Assembly (NCBI GenBank): GCA_902569055.1 | Contig: CACFSU010000003.1 | Coordinates: 1 to 64,000, forward strand | DNA: 64,000 nt | Direction of reading: 5' to 3' | Source of the DNA: an uncultured Pelagibacteraceae bacterium | GTDB lineage: Bacteria; Pseudomonadota; Alphaproteobacteria; Pelagibacterales; Pelagibacteraceae | In this document: positions 1-11,436 of the stretch, one piece after another | Layout of the letters: every line of letters begins with the position of its first letter | How positions within the stretch are numbered: the stretch's first letter is position 1 | Notes under the pieces: generated by a model | The model's database searches: none | Told to the model about the DNA's origin: nothing | Seen by the model: the letters and a program-made list of their open reading frames with translations, nothing else | Translations under genes and position numbers: made by a program

Positions 1-1
1 A

Positions 2-664
2 AATAGAAAAGAATTTAATATTTTGTATAAACTTTTCATTGATAAAACTTCTTATCTTTTAAATCATTTAGGTATTAATATTAATTCTGTACCAGTTTTA
101 GATTTACAATATAAATGGAGCTCTAACGTAATAGGAGATAGGTCTTTTTCAAAAAATCCTAAAATTGTGTCAAATATTGGGGATATTTGTATTAATCACT
201 TTAAAACGAATTCAATAGGTACAATAATTAAACACATACCAGGGCATGGATTAGCTAAAGTTGACAGCCATTTTTTTACCCCTAAAATTAATAAATCTTT
301 AAACTATCTTAGAAAAAGAGATTTTGTACCTTTTAAAAATAAAAAAGTTTTTTTTGCTATGACAGCACACATCAAATTTAATAAAATCGATTCTAGAAAT
401 ACTGTCACTCATTCAAAAAAGATGATCAATATAATAAGAAATGATATAAAATTTAAAAATATTTTGATATCTGATGATCTTTCAATGAAAAGTTTAAAAT
501 CATCTATTAAAAATAGAACTATTAAAACTTTTAAAGCAGGATGTAATCTTGCTCTTCATTGTAATGGAAATATAAAAGAAATGATGATTATTGCTGAAAA
601 CTCTCCCAAATTAAGTTCTTTTGTGATTAAAAAAACCTCACAATTTTATAAAATTTTAAGCTAA
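2..664 (+). CDS. nagZ: Beta-N-acetylhexosaminidase (NagZ, GH3), 5' truncated by window edge
   Basis: Frame open from window start; KHIPGHG and ISDDLSMK motifs of NagZ/GH3. Confidence 0.85.
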   Translation, partial: NRKEFNILYKLFIDKTSYLLNHLGININSVPVLDLQYKWSSNVIGDRSFSKNPKIVSNIGDICINHFKTNSIGTIIKHIPGHGLAKVDSHFFTPKINKSLNYLRKRDFVPFKNKKVFFAMTAHIKFNKIDSRNTVTHSKKMINIIRNDIKFKNILISDDLSMKSLKSSIKNRTIKTFKAGCNLALHCNGNIKEMMIIAENSPKLSSFVIKKTSQFYKILS

Positions 665-673
665 TATTCTGAC

Positions 674-1414
674 ATGATTGATTCTAATTCAGCTTTGTTT
701 GAAGTTGATCTAGATAGTTATAATGGTCCTTTAGATATATTATTAGATTTAGCAAAATCTCAAAAAGTTAATCTTGAGGAAATTTCAATTACAAAGTTAG
801 CAGATCAATTTCAAAACTTTATATCAAATAAGCAAGAGCTTAATCTAGAGATAGCATCTGAATATCTTTTAATGGCAACATGGCTTGCATATTTAAAATC
901 TAAATTATTACTTCCTGGTACTCCTGAGGAAGAATTTAAAGTTCAGGAAATCGCTGAAAAATTGAAACTTCAATTGAAAAAATTAGAATTAATTCGTTTG
1001 TTATCTGACCAAATGCTAAAGAGAAAAAGATTAGGTAGAGAAATTAGAACTAGAGGGATGAAAGGAAATATTAAATCAATTTATAGTTCAGAATATAAGA
1101 TAAGTTTATTTGAATTGTTAAAAGCATACACAAATTTCTTAATGACCAAAGATTATCAAAAAATTAATATTCCTAAATTGCCTGTATACACTACTGAAGA
1201 TGGAATTAAAACAATTACAAAGTTTTATGGAAACTTATTAAATTGGAAAAATATTAATGATTTAATTCCTCAAAGTTTTAAAAATGGAAAAAAATATAAA
1301 CAAACAGGTAAAGCTGGAATACTTACTGGTTCATTAGAATTAGTAAAAGAAGGTAACATCATGATTAAACAAGATAAACTTTTTGATGACATTTATATTA
1401 AACAAAATAAATGA
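674..1414 (+). CDS. scpA: Segregation and condensation protein A
   Basis: FEVDLDSYNGPLDILLDLAKSQKVNLEEISI; followed by scpB. Confidence 0.92.
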   Translation: MIDSNSALFEVDLDSYNGPLDILLDLAKSQKVNLEEISITKLADQFQNFISNKQELNLEIASEYLLMATWLAYLKSKLLLPGTPEEEFKVQEIAEKLKLQLKKLELIRLLSDQMLKRKRLGREIRTRGMKGNIKSIYSSEYKISLFELLKAYTNFLMTKDYQKINIPKLPVYTTEDGIKTITKFYGNLLNWKNINDLIPQSFKNGKKYKQTGKAGILTGSLELVKEGNIMIKQDKLFDDIYIKQNK

Positions 1415-2100
1415 TTAAAAAAAAAAATAATGTGATTAGTTTTCCTAATAAATTATCTACTATAGAAAAAGAAATAGAAGGAGTAATTTTTTCTGCTGCT
1501 GAACCATTAGATAAAGATACTATTGAAAGTAAAATTTCAAAGAAAATAAATATTGATAAATCATTAAAAAAACTTCAAAAAGAATATTCAGAAAGAGGCA
1601 TTAATTTAGTCTGTATTTCAAATAAATGGTCTTTTAGAACTTCCCCAAATCTTTCAAATCTAATGACACAAGAAAAAACTGTTGAAAAAAAATTATCTAA
1701 GGCTGCTATAGAAACTTTAGCTATTATTGTTTATCATCAACCAGTCACTAGAGCAGAAATTGAAGAAATAAGAGGCGTTGTATTTGGTACTAATACTCTA
1801 GAAATTTTAATGGAGTTGAATTGGGTTAAACCAGGAGGTCGCAAAAATGTACCAGGTAAACCTATTGTATATGTAACTACTGATGAATTTTTGAGTCATT
1901 TTAATTTACAAAAATTGTCAGATCTTCCTACTGTAGATGAATTAGGAGCTGCAGGATTAATAGATTCAGCAAGTATTGATAACGCTATTTTTGGTACTGG
2001 AAAATTTTATAAAGAAAAGCAAGAGGAAAAAAAAGAAGACATTTACTCAAATATTGATGAAATGTTAAATAGCACCTTAGGAGAAGAAGATAATAAATAA
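1411..2100 (+). CDS. scpB: Segregation and condensation protein B
   Basis: AIETLAIIVYHQPVTRAEIEEIRGV motif; 4-bp overlap with scpA. Confidence 0.92.
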   Translation: MIKKKNNVISFPNKLSTIEKEIEGVIFSAAEPLDKDTIESKISKKINIDKSLKKLQKEYSERGINLVCISNKWSFRTSPNLSNLMTQEKTVEKKLSKAAIETLAIIVYHQPVTRAEIEEIRGVVFGTNTLEILMELNWVKPGGRKNVPGKPIVYVTTDEFLSHFNLQKLSDLPTVDELGAAGLIDSASIDNAIFGTGKFYKEKQEEKKEDIYSNIDEMLNSTLGEEDNK

Positions 2101-2143
2101 AATGTCACTTTTAAAATATTTATAAAAAGTATATAAACAGTCT

Positions 2144-2344
2144 ATGAGTATAGGAATTTGGCAAATCGCAATTGTAGTAATTTTGGTAGTTCTTCTATTT
2201 GGTAGAGGTAAGATCTCAAGTTTAATGGGAGATGTAGCCAAAGGTATAAAAAGTTTCAAGAAGGGCATGGCCTCAGATGTCACTGATGAGTCCGAACAAA
2301 AAAATATTTCTGACGAAAATCAAGATACGAATAACAAAAGTTAG
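2144..2344 (+). CDS. tatA: Sec-independent translocase TatA
   Basis: [24 protein letters not shown]...[14 protein letters not shown]; adjacent tatB, tatC. Confidence 0.92.
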   Translation: MSIGIWQIAIVVILVVLLFGRGKISSLMGDVAKGIKSFKKGMASDVTDESEQKNISDENQDTNNKS

Positions 2345-2349
2345 ACCAC

Positions 2350-2571
2350 ATGCCTACTATTGGTTGGTTTGAGATTTTAATAGTCGTTGCAATTTCAATT
2401 ATTGTTTTAGGACCAAAGGATTTTCCTATAATGTTAAAAAAAGTTGGTTCTTGGATAGGCACTGCAAAACGATATATTAATAATATTCAAAATGAGGTTT
2501 CAAATATCGATTTAGAAAATAACGATATAAAAAATAAAGATAATAAAAAAGATACTAAAAAAGATGCGTAA
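2350..2571 (+). CDS. tatB: Sec-independent translocase TatB (short)
   Basis: IGWFEILIVVAISIIVLGPKDFPIMLKKVG. Confidence 0.88.
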   Translation: MPTIGWFEILIVVAISIIVLGPKDFPIMLKKVGSWIGTAKRYINNIQNEVSNIDLENNDIKNKDNKKDTKKDA

Positions 2572-3334
2572 TGATGATCAAGAAAGTGGTTTTATTAGCC
2601 ACTTAGCTGAATTAAGAAAAAGATTAATAAATAGTTTTATTTTTTTAATAATTTTTTTTGTAGGTTGTTATATTTTTGCAGAACATCTTTATGGCTTTTT
2701 AGTAGAACCATACGCAAAAGCTGTTAAAGACGATGGTACAAATAGAAGATTAATATTTACTGCATTACAAGAAACTTTTTTAACTTATTTAAAAGTTTCT
2801 TTTTTTGTAGCTTTTTTTGTTACTTGCCCGTTTATACTAACGCAAATTTGGAAATTTATTGCTCCTGGTCTTTATAAACATGAAAAAAATGCAATTTTAC
2901 CTTATTTAATTTTAACACCAATTTTATTTTTTTTAGGTGGAATGCTTGTTTATTATTTGATTATGCCTCTCGCTATTAAATTTTTTTTATCATTTGAAAG
3001 TAGTGGCATATCCACAAATTTACCGATTCAATTAGAAGCAAAAGTAAACGAATATCTTTCGTTAGTAATGAAGTTAATTTTTGCCTTTGGAATAAGTTTT
3101 CAACTTCCTGTGATTTTAAGTTTATTAGCCAGAGTAGGAATCGTAGACTCAGACTTTTTAAAAACTAGAAGAAAGTACGTCATTGTTATAATTTTTGCGG
3201 CAGCAGCTTTATTGACTCCACCAGACCCAGTAACTCAAATCGGTTTAGCTATTCCATTATTAATTCTATATGAATTATCAATTTTTTCTGTAAAATTTAT
3301 AGAAAAAAAGAATCTTAAAAATAACGATGCATAA
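2564..3334 (+). CDS. tatC: Sec-independent translocase TatC
   Basis: FISHLAELRKRLINS; multi-TM; LLTPPDPVTQ. Confidence 0.95.
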   Translation: MRNDDQESGFISHLAELRKRLINSFIFLIIFFVGCYIFAEHLYGFLVEPYAKAVKDDGTNRRLIFTALQETFLTYLKVSFFVAFFVTCPFILTQIWKFIAPGLYKHEKNAILPYLILTPILFFLGGMLVYYLIMPLAIKFFLSFESSGISTNLPIQLEAKVNEYLSLVMKLIFAFGISFQLPVILSLLARVGIVDSDFLKTRRKYVIVIIFAAAALLTPPDPVTQIGLAIPLLILYELSIFSVKFIEKKNLKNNDA

Positions 3335-4586
3335 TTTAAAAGAAATTAGAAAAGATTTTGAAAATTTTATAAAATCTATTCAAAAAAGACCAATTGATAT
3401 AAATTTTAATTTATTAAAAAAGCTTGATGTTAAAAATAGAGAATTAATTCAAAAAAAAGAAGCTCTAGAAAAAGAAAAAAAAGAAATATCAAAATCTAAA
3501 GATGAAAATTTATTTAATAGATCTAAAGAAATATCTGAACAATTAATTAAAATAATTGAAGAACAAAAAAAAATTAAAAATGAACTTGATATAATTCTTT
3601 CAAATATACCTAATGTTACACATTCAGATGTTCCAAATGGTAAAAATGAAAATGATAATGTAGAAATTTTTAAATCTGGAAAAAAACCCAATTTTGATTT
3701 TAAACCAAAAACACATTATGAAATAGGTGAAAAACTTAAAATGTTTGATTTTGATTTAGCTAGTCGAACTACTGGTTCAAGATTTGTATTTGTTAAAGAT
3801 AAATTGGCTTTACTTGAAAGAGCTTTATCTAATTTTATGTTAGATAAACATATGTTTAAAAATGGATATCAAGAAATTTCTCCACCACTTATCGCTTCAG
3901 AAGACACTATGTATGGAACTGGTCAATTACCTAAATTTGAAAATGATCAATTTGAAATTAAATTTGATGAAGGATCAGACAGAAAATTTTTAATACCAAC
4001 TGCTGAAGTAATATTAACTAACATAGTAAAAGATAAAATTGTTGATCTAAAGGATTTACCTATGAGATTTGTAGCCTCAACTCCTTGTTTTAGAAAAGAA
4101 GCTGGTAGTTATGGAAAAGATACCAAGGGCATGATTAGACAACATCAATTTTATAAAGTTGAATTAGTTAGTATAGTTGAAAATGATAAATGTTTAGAAG
4201 AACTTGAAAGAATGACAAATTGTGCTACTGGTATTTTAGATGATTTGTGTCTTCCTTATAGAAAGATGATTTTATGTACAGGCGACATAGGTTTTAGTGC
4301 AGAAAAAACTTATGATATCGAAGTATGGCTTCCATCAGAAAACAAATATAGAGAAATTTCATCATGTTCTTCTTGCTCAACTTTTCAAGCTGCAAGAATG
4401 AAGACTAGATATAAAAATCAAAATAATGAATTAGTAAATGTAGGTACTTTAAATGGTAGTGGATTAGCTATCGGAAGAACCTTAATTGCAGTAATAGAAA
4501 ATTATCAATTAGAAGATGGTTCAGTAATCGTTCCTGAAGTTTTACGTCCTTATATGAATAATTTAGAAAAAATTTCACCTAATTAA
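3327..4586 (+). CDS. serS: Seryl-tRNA synthetase
   Basis: Class II aaRS motifs; TAEVILTN, FRKEAGSYGKDTKGMIRQHQF, SSCSSCSTFQAARM. Confidence 0.96.
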   Translation: MHNLKEIRKDFENFIKSIQKRPIDINFNLLKKLDVKNRELIQKKEALEKEKKEISKSKDENLFNRSKEISEQLIKIIEEQKKIKNELDIILSNIPNVTHSDVPNGKNENDNVEIFKSGKKPNFDFKPKTHYEIGEKLKMFDFDLASRTTGSRFVFVKDKLALLERALSNFMLDKHMFKNGYQEISPPLIASEDTMYGTGQLPKFENDQFEIKFDEGSDRKFLIPTAEVILTNIVKDKIVDLKDLPMRFVASTPCFRKEAGSYGKDTKGMIRQHQFYKVELVSIVENDKCLEELERMTNCATGILDDLCLPYRKMILCTGDIGFSAEKTYDIEVWLPSENKYREISSCSSCSTFQAARMKTRYKNQNNELVNVGTLNGSGLAIGRTLIAVIENYQLEDGSVIVPEVLRPYMNNLEKISPN

Positions 4587-4640
4587 AGTTGTTTTAATTA
4601 AATAGATGGTATAAAAAATCAGCTTTAATAAAGGAGTTTT

Positions 4641-4928
4641 ATGGAAGGTTCAGGAATAGGTCAATTTATACCTCTAATTTTAATTTTTGTTATTTTTTAT
4701 TTTTTCTTAATTAGACCACAACAAAAAAAAGTAAAAGAACATAAAGCTATGGTAGAGAGTTTAAAAAAAGGCGATAAAATTGTTACTTCAGGTGGTATTA
4801 CTGGAACAATAACTAGAGTTATTGATAACGATAAAGTTGAAGTAGAAATTGCTGAAAATATTACCGTTGAAGTAGTTAGAGGAACAGGTATTCAAAGTTT
4901 AATGAATTCCCAAGTAGTTAAAAAATAA
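4641..4928 (+). CDS. yajC: Preprotein translocase subunit YajC
   Basis: FFLIRPQQKKVKEHKAMVESLKKGDKIVTSGGI; adjacent secD. Confidence 0.95.
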   Translation: MEGSGIGQFIPLILIFVIFYFFLIRPQQKKVKEHKAMVESLKKGDKIVTSGGITGTITRVIDNDKVEVEIAENITVEVVRGTGIQSLMNSQVVKK

Positions 4929-4944
4929 ATTTTGCTTAATTAAA

Positions 4945-6498
4945 GTGTTATATTTTTCAAAATTAAGAATAATTTTTATTACATTAATTTCTTTATTTTT
5001 TATATTTATTGCTTCATCAAATTTTTTTAATGTAGAAAGTAATTTATTTAAAAAAAAGATAAATCTTGGCTTAGATTTACAAGGAGGATCATATTTACTT
5101 CTTGAGATTGACAATACACCTGTTATCGAACAAAAATTGCAAAATACTACATCTTTAATAAGGTCATATTTTAAAGATCAAAATATAAAAATTAGAAATC
5201 TTAACTTAGAAAATCAAACAATCAAATTTTCAGTGGATGAAGATTTAAAACAAAAAGTTATAGATACATTTTCTGATGAAAATAGTGAAATAAATCCTTA
5301 TTATGCTAGATTTAAGTCTCATCAATTAAATTTAATAGATATAGGAGACTATTTTGAAGTTAATTTTTCAAGACAAGGATTAATTGAGTTAAAGGTTTCA
5401 TCTCAAAATCAGGCATTAGAAATTGTCAGACGTAGAATAGATGAAATAGGGACTAACGAACCTAATATCCTCAAAAGAGGAAACGATAGAGTTTTAGTAG
5501 AACTACCTGGATTAGATGATCCCATGAGAATTAAATCTCTTCTTGGTAAAACTGCAAATCTAACATTTAGATTTATATCAAAAAATAATGAAGATTCTTT
5601 TGGTGTTGAAAAACTAAAATATGAAAATGGAATAGATGAAGATTTTGTAAGTAAAAGAATAATTCTTAGTGGTGATAATTTGTTAGATGCTCAACCCAGA
5701 ATGGACAATCAATCAAATGAAACAGTAGTTTCATTCACACTTGATAGAGTAGGTGCAAAAAGATTTGGTAAAGCTACATCTACAGGTATTGGAAAGCAAT
5801 TAGCAATAGTTTTAGATGGTAAAATTATTAGTGCACCCGTAATTAGGGACACTATTGCTAGTGGATCAGGTCAAATCAGTGGAGGATTTACATTTCAATC
5901 AGCTACTGATCTATCTTTATTATTAAGATCTGGAGCTTTACCAGCACCTTTAAATATAATTGAAGAAAGAACTGTCGGACCAGACTTGGGTCAAGATTCT
6001 ATTAATGCAGGTATGATTGCTTTAATTATTGGTTTTATTCTTGTTATAGTTTTTATTCTTATAAAATATAAAATTTTTGGATTAATTACTAATATAACCT
6101 TAATTGTTAATTTATTTTTACTAATAGGGATTTTAACTATATTTGAAGCAACTTTGACTTTGCCTGGTATAGCAGGGATAATTTTAACAGTCGGTATGGC
6201 TGTTGATGCAAATGTTTTGATATTTGAAAGAATTAAAGAAGAGTTAAAAAATGAAAAGAATAATTTAATAGCATTTGATAGTGGTTATACTAAATCTAGA
6301 ACTGCAATTTTAGATGCAAATATTACTACTTTATTAGCAGCAATTATTTTATTTTTTATGGGATCAGGTCCCATAAAAGGTTTTTCTTTAACTTTAGGAA
6401 TTGGAATTTTTACAACACTTTTTTCTGTATATTTTATAGCAAGATTACTAACAGTATTGTACGTTTCTAAAAATAAAGAGAAAGAAGGATTAATCTAG
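4945..6498 (+). CDS. secD: Protein translocase subunit SecD
   Basis: NLGLDLQGGSYLLLEID; TVGMAVDANVLIFERIKEE. Confidence 0.96.
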   Translation: MLYFSKLRIIFITLISLFFIFIASSNFFNVESNLFKKKINLGLDLQGGSYLLLEIDNTPVIEQKLQNTTSLIRSYFKDQNIKIRNLNLENQTIKFSVDEDLKQKVIDTFSDENSEINPYYARFKSHQLNLIDIGDYFEVNFSRQGLIELKVSSQNQALEIVRRRIDEIGTNEPNILKRGNDRVLVELPGLDDPMRIKSLLGKTANLTFRFISKNNEDSFGVEKLKYENGIDEDFVSKRIILSGDNLLDAQPRMDNQSNETVVSFTLDRVGAKRFGKATSTGIGKQLAIVLDGKIISAPVIRDTIASGSGQISGGFTFQSATDLSLLLRSGALPAPLNIIEERTVGPDLGQDSINAGMIALIIGFILVIVFILIKYKIFGLITNITLIVNLFLLIGILTIFEATLTLPGIAGIILTVGMAVDANVLIFERIKEELKNEKNNLIAFDSGYTKSRTAILDANITTLLAAIILFFMGSGPIKGFSLTLGIGIFTTLFSVYFIARLLTVLYVSKNKEKEGLI

Positions 6499-7386
6499 AT
6501 GATAGGATTTAATAAATATTATAACAAATTCAATATTTTTTCGATATCATTAGTCATAGTTTCATTACTATTATTAATATTTAAAGGTCTAAATTTCGGT
6601 ATTGATTTTAAAGGAGGAACTCTCATAGAATTAAGATCAACAGAATCAAAAATTAATGTTTCATCATTAAGAGATAATTTAAGCCAAATGAATCTGGGAG
6701 ATATTTCTGTAAAGAACTTTGGAAATGAAACTGATTATTTAATTAAATTTGAAAATAATAATAATAATAATGTTATTAAAGAAATTAAAATTAATTTAGA
6801 TAAATCATTTGGAAATAATTTTAATTTTAGAAGAGTAGAAAATGTAGGTCCAAAAGTGAGTGCTGAACTATTAAAATCAGGTGTTATAGCTATTGCTGTA
6901 GCTTTAACATTAATGCTTATTTATATATGGATTAGATTTGAATGGCAGTTTAGTCTTGGTGCAATTTTAGCTTTATTTCATGATGTAATAGTCACTTTAG
7001 GTTTATTTTCGTTACTTAATCTAGAAATTAACTTATCCATTATAGCAGCCGTATTAACTATAGTAGGATATTCCATGAATGATACAGTTGTTATTTTTGA
7101 TAGAGTAAGAGAAAATTTAAGAAAATATTCAGATATTAAAATCTATGAGTTAACTAATATCTCAATTAATGAAACATTATCTAGAACTCTAATAACTTCG
7201 ATAACTACTTTGTTAGCTTTATTATCAATATTTTTCTTTGGTGGAGAGGTTTTAAAAGGTTTTTCTTTAGCAATGATATTTGGTGTAATTTTTGGAACAT
7301 ATTCTTCTATTTATATTGCAAATACTATTTTAGTAAGACTCAATGTATCTCAAAAAACAGTTTTAAGAGAAGCAGATAAAAATTAA
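6499..7386 (+). CDS. secF: Protein translocase subunit SecF
   Basis: NFGIDFKGGTLIELR; VGYSMNDTVVIFDRVREN. Confidence 0.96.
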   Translation: MIGFNKYYNKFNIFSISLVIVSLLLLIFKGLNFGIDFKGGTLIELRSTESKINVSSLRDNLSQMNLGDISVKNFGNETDYLIKFENNNNNNVIKEIKINLDKSFGNNFNFRRVENVGPKVSAELLKSGVIAIAVALTLMLIYIWIRFEWQFSLGAILALFHDVIVTLGLFSLLNLEINLSIIAAVLTIVGYSMNDTVVIFDRVRENLRKYSDIKIYELTNISINETLSRTLITSITTLLALLSIFFFGGEVLKGFSLAMIFGVIFGTYSSIYIANTILVRLNVSQKTVLREADKN

Positions 7387-7985
7387 TATAAATTTTGAGC
7401 AGCTACCATTGAAAGAAGCATTGGTAGTGATAACAATGTATTAGTTCTAGAAAATAGCATTGCAGTTTTAGCTGATTTGGCTTTTAGATCGGGATCACAT
7501 TCTACAATTCCTAAGGCTCTTTTTTGATTTGGCCAAATAACGAACCATACATTAAAAGCCATAATCAGACCTAACCACATACCAACACCTATAGCTGTAT
7601 GCTTTGGTATTCCTGACCCTATGCTTAAGGTCATTGCATCATGTAGATATCCATTAATGCCAGCTAATATTAATCCTGATATAATTGTAAAAGCTGCTGC
7701 CCATCTAAAATAAAAAAGTGCTGCAGGTGCTATTACTTTTCCTATAGCTGGTTTTTGTTCATCTGGGATTTTTCCCATATTAGGAATTTGAACAAAGTTA
7801 AAATACCAAAGTAAACCAATCCACATTATAGCAACAATTACATGTATAAATCTTAGTAACCAACTCCAAAATAAAATATCAAAAGCAAATCCATCGTTTA
7901 AATAAAAAAGTGCTAAAAATAATATAATAGCCAAAATAACAGAGGCATGAATTGTTTTAGATAAAGATGATAATAAATTAGTCAT
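7383..7985 (-). CDS. PuuD-like (urate hydroxylase N-terminal type) integral membrane protein
   Basis: Multi-TM; RFIHVIVAIMWIGLLWYFNFVQIP; lacks a CxxCH cytochrome c domain. Confidence 0.7.
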   Translation of the reverse strand: MTNLLSSLSKTIHASVILAIILFLALFYLNDGFAFDILFWSWLLRFIHVIVAIMWIGLLWYFNFVQIPNMGKIPDEQKPAIGKVIAPAALFYFRWAAAFTIISGLILAGINGYLHDAMTLSIGSGIPKHTAIGVGMWLGLIMAFNVWFVIWPNQKRALGIVECDPDLKAKSAKTAMLFSRTNTLLSLPMLLSMVAAQNLY

Positions 7986-8026
7986 GATTCATAATTTTTA
8001 TACATCAAATTAGCAAAAAATTAAAT

Positions 8027-10882
8027 CTAATTTAAATGAGGTTTTAGAAACTGACCTGTAAAACTGTCTTTGATTTTAATTATTTCTTCAGGTTTACCTT
8101 CTGCTACAATTTTTCCACCCTTAACTCCACCTTCAGGACCCATATCGACTATATAATCAGCAGTTTTTATAACATCCAAATTATGTTCTATAACGACTAC
8201 AGTATTACCAAGAGCAACAAATGTATGTAAAATTTCTAAAAGTTTTTTGATATCATGTTGATGAAGACCAGTTGTAGGTTCATCTAATATATACATTGTT
8301 CTACCTGTAGATCTTTTTGATAATTCTTTTGCTAATTTAATTCTTTGTGCTTCACCGCCAGATAAAGTAGTGGCCTGTTGACCAATTTTTATATATCCAA
8401 GACCAACCTTTTTTAGAGTTAACAGTTTTGATTTGACATTTGTAATATTTTCAAAATATTCACAACCCTCATCTACTGTCATATTTAATACATCAGCAAT
8501 ACTTTTATTTTTAAATTTAATTTCTAAAGTTTCTCTATTATATCTTGAGCCCTTACACTCATCACATTGTATATAAACATCTGGAAGAAAATGCATTTCA
8601 TAAGTTATTACTCCATCACCTTCACATGCTTCACATCTACCACCTCTAACATTAAAAGAAAATCTTCCAGGTTTATAACCTCTAGATTTAGCTTCGGGTA
8701 AAGATGTAAACCAATCTCTTATAGGTCCAAAGGCACCTGTATAAGTAGCTGGATTTGATCTTGGTGTTCTTCCAATAGGAGATTGGTTAATATCAATAAT
8801 TTTATCAATTAGTTCAGTACCCTTAAAACCCTTAAAAGGTTTAGGAATTTTTCTTGATTTGTTATTATTTAAAGTCAGATTCAAAGCATTAAACAAAGTT
8901 TGAAGTATTAAAGTAGATTTACCACTGCCTGATACTCCTGTAACACAAGTCAGACTACCTAATGGAATTTTTAAGTTTACATTATCAAGATTGTTTCCAG
9001 TGGCACCATTAATTTCTAGAAATCTACCATTTTTGGCCAATCTTCTTTTAGATGGAACAATTATTTTATAAATATTAGACAAATATTTTCCAGTTATACT
9101 ATTTTTATTATCTTGAATTTCTTTGAATGAACCTTGTGCAACTATTTGACCACCATTTATTCCAGCTTGAGGTCCAAGGTCAATTATATGGTCTGCATTT
9201 TGCATAGTTTCTGTGTCATGTTCAACTACTATGACAGTATTTCCCAAGTCTCTTAATCTTTTAAGTGCATTTATTAACTTAGCATTATCTTTTTGGTGTA
9301 GTCCTATTGATGGTTCATCTAAAACATATAGAACTCCAGTCAAACCAGAACCAATTTGAGATGCTAATCTAATTCGTTGAGCTTCTCCTCCTGATAAAGT
9401 TCCTGATTCTCTAGATAGTGTAAGATAATCTAAACCAACATTTAAAAGAAAAGCTAATCTTTCATTTATTTCTTTTAAAATATGTTCTGCAATTTTTAAT
9501 TGTTTATTGTCTAAATTTTTTTCAAGATTTTTAAACCATTGTGCAGCATCAAGAATAGATTTTTCAGTAACTTCACTTATATGTAGTCCATCGATTTTCA
9601 CACACAATGCTTCATCTTTTAATCTATAACCGTTACATCTTTCACATTTAGTATCTGATTGATATTGAGCTATTTCCTCTCTTTTCCAATCACTATCAGT
9701 TTCAAGATATCTTCGTTCTAAATTATTTATTACTCCTTCAAATGTTTTTTTGTGTGAATATTTTTCATAACCATCGTCATAAGTAAATTTTATTTCCTCA
9801 TCATCTGAACCATAAAGAATTATAGTTTTAATTTTTTTTGATAATCTTGACCATTGATCCTCTAAAGAAAAATGATAATGTTTTGCTAAAGATGCTAATG
9901 TCTGTGCATAATATAGTGTTGTTGTTTTAGACCAAGGTTCAATTGCGCCATCTATAATACTTTTTTTTTCATTTGGTATTACAAGGTTAGGATCTACATT
10001 TAATTTGATACCAATTCCTTCACATTCTTCACAAGCACCAAAAGGACTATTGAATGAAAATAATCTTGGTTCAATTTCTTCAATTGTAAAGCCACTTTCT
10101 GGACAAGAAAATTTTGTTGAAAAAATAAGTTTTTTTAATTTTCTAAATTTTTTTGGTAAAGTTTCATCTTCATATTCAATAAACACTAAACCATTAGTAA
10201 GATTAACTGCTGTTTCAATCCCTTCGGCTAATCTGTTTCCCAATGAAGAATTTAAAACAATTCTATCGACTAAAATTGAAATATCATGTTTAACTTTTTT
10301 ATTTAATTCAGGAATCTCATCAATTTCATATAAAGTTTCGTCTACTTTAATTTTTCTAAATCCTCTTTTTTTATAGTTTAATATTTCTTTCTTATATTCA
10401 CCTTTTCTTCCTCTAACTATAGGAGCATAAAGATAAATAGTTGATTTTTTTGAAAGTTCTTTAATTTTATCGACAATTTGAGTAATAGTTTGGGATGATA
10501 TAGGTTTTCCAGTAAAAGGGGAGAATGGTATTCCTGCCCTAGCATATAATACTCTCATATAATCATAAATCTCAGTCACAGTTGCAACTGTTGATCTTGG
10601 ATTTTTTGAGGTATTTTTTTGCTCTATAGATATTGCTGGACTTAAACCTTCAATTAAATCAACATTTGGTTTTTTCATTTTATCTAAAAATTGTCTAGCA
10701 TAAGCTGATAAACTTTCTACGTATCTTCTTTGTCCTTCTGCATAAACTGTATCAAAGGCTAAAGAAGATTTACCCGAACCAGAAAGTCCTGTTATTACAA
10801 CAAATTTGTCCTTGGGGATCTCTAAAGAAATATTTTTTAAATTATGTTCTTTAGCTCCCTTAATAACTATCTTTTTAATCAT
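8027..10882 (-). CDS. uvrA: Excinuclease ABC subunit A
   Basis: Two ABC ATPase domains with CxxC zinc motifs; [13 protein letters not shown]. Confidence 0.97.
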   Translation of the reverse strand: MIKKIVIKGAKEHNLKNISLEIPKDKFVVITGLSGSGKSSLAFDTVYAEGQRRYVESLSAYARQFLDKMKKPNVDLIEGLSPAISIEQKNTSKNPRSTVATVTEIYDYMRVLYARAGIPFSPFTGKPISSQTITQIVDKIKELSKKSTIYLYAPIVRGRKGEYKKEILNYKKRGFRKIKVDETLYEIDEIPELNKKVKHDISILVDRIVLNSSLGNRLAEGIETAVNLTNGLVFIEYEDETLPKKFRKLKKLIFSTKFSCPESGFTIEEIEPRLFSFNSPFGACEECEGIGIKLNVDPNLVIPNEKKSIIDGAIEPWSKTTTLYYAQTLASLAKHYHFSLEDQWSRLSKKIKTIILYGSDDEEIKFTYDDGYEKYSHKKTFEGVINNLERRYLETDSDWKREEIAQYQSDTKCERCNGYRLKDEALCVKIDGLHISEVTEKSILDAAQWFKNLEKNLDNKQLKIAEHILKEINERLAFLLNVGLDYLTLSRESGTLSGGEAQRIRLASQIGSGLTGVLYVLDEPSIGLHQKDNAKLINALKRLRDLGNTVIVVEHDTETMQNADHIIDLGPQAGINGGQIVAQGSFKEIQDNKNSITGKYLSNIYKIIVPSKRRLAKNGRFLEINGATGNNLDNVNLKIPLGSLTCVTGVSGSGKSTLILQTLFNALNLTLNNNKSRKIPKPFKGFKGTELIDKIIDINQSPIGRTPRSNPATYTGAFGPIRDWFTSLPEAKSRGYKPGRFSFNVRGGRCEACEGDGVITYEMHFLPDVYIQCDECKGSRYNRETLEIKFKNKSIADVLNMTVDEGCEYFENITNVKSKLLTLKKVGLGYIKIGQQATTLSGGEAQRIKLAKELSKRSTGRTMYILDEPTTGLHQHDIKKLLEILHTFVALGNTVVVIEHNLDVIKTADYIVDMGPEGGVKGGKIVAEGKPEEIIKIKDSFTGQFLKPHLN

Positions 10883-10972
10883 AATTTTAGTTGCTTTGAC
10901 TTAATAAAATTAATATTCAGAGTAAATTGTGGTATAATTCTTATTAATTAAATTAACAAATAATAAAATATT

Positions 10973-11431
10973 ATGGCTGGAAGTTTAAATAAAGTACTTT
11001 TAATTGGTCGTTTAGGCGCAGACCCAGAAATTAAACAAATGGTTAATGGTAAAAATGTTGCAAGATTAAGTCTTGCTACAAGCCAATCTTGGAAAGATAA
11101 AAATACCGGTGAAAAAAAGGAAAAAACCGAATGGCACCGTATAGTTGTTTTTAATGAAGGTTTAGTAAATGTAGTACAACAGTATCTTAAAAAGGGTGCT
11201 CAAATTTATGTTGAGGGTCAAATTTCAACTAGAAAATGGAAAGACGAACAATCTGGTCAAGACAAATATTCAACTGAAGTCGTTATTCAAGGATATAATT
11301 CGTCTCTAACAATGTTAGGTAGTGGAAATTCAGGTGGTGGAATTCAATATGATAACAATCAATCTTCATCTTCAGTTTCTGACGATACTACTCAAATATC
11401 AAATGACATGGATGACGAAATTCCATTTTAG
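10973..11431 (+). CDS. ssb: Single-stranded DNA-binding protein
   Basis: [16 protein letters not shown], acidic tail ending DDEIPF. Confidence 0.96.
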   Translation: MAGSLNKVLLIGRLGADPEIKQMVNGKNVARLSLATSQSWKDKNTGEKKEKTEWHRIVVFNEGLVNVVQQYLKKGAQIYVEGQISTRKWKDEQSGQDKYSTEVVIQGYNSSLTMLGSGNSGGGIQYDNNQSSSSVSDDTTQISNDMDDEIPF

Positions 11432-11436
11432 TTTTT

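Noticed and set aside
2077-2462. Minus-strand ORFs opposite tatA/tatB
   Set aside because: Antisense shadows of conserved tat genes; no recognisable motif.
6750-6775. AAT trinucleotide repeat in secF
   Set aside because: Short poly-Asn tract in a periplasmic loop, expected in an AT-rich genome.
10005-10376. 123-aa plus-strand ORF antisense to uvrA
   Set aside because: Shadow ORF opposite conserved uvrA coding sequence.
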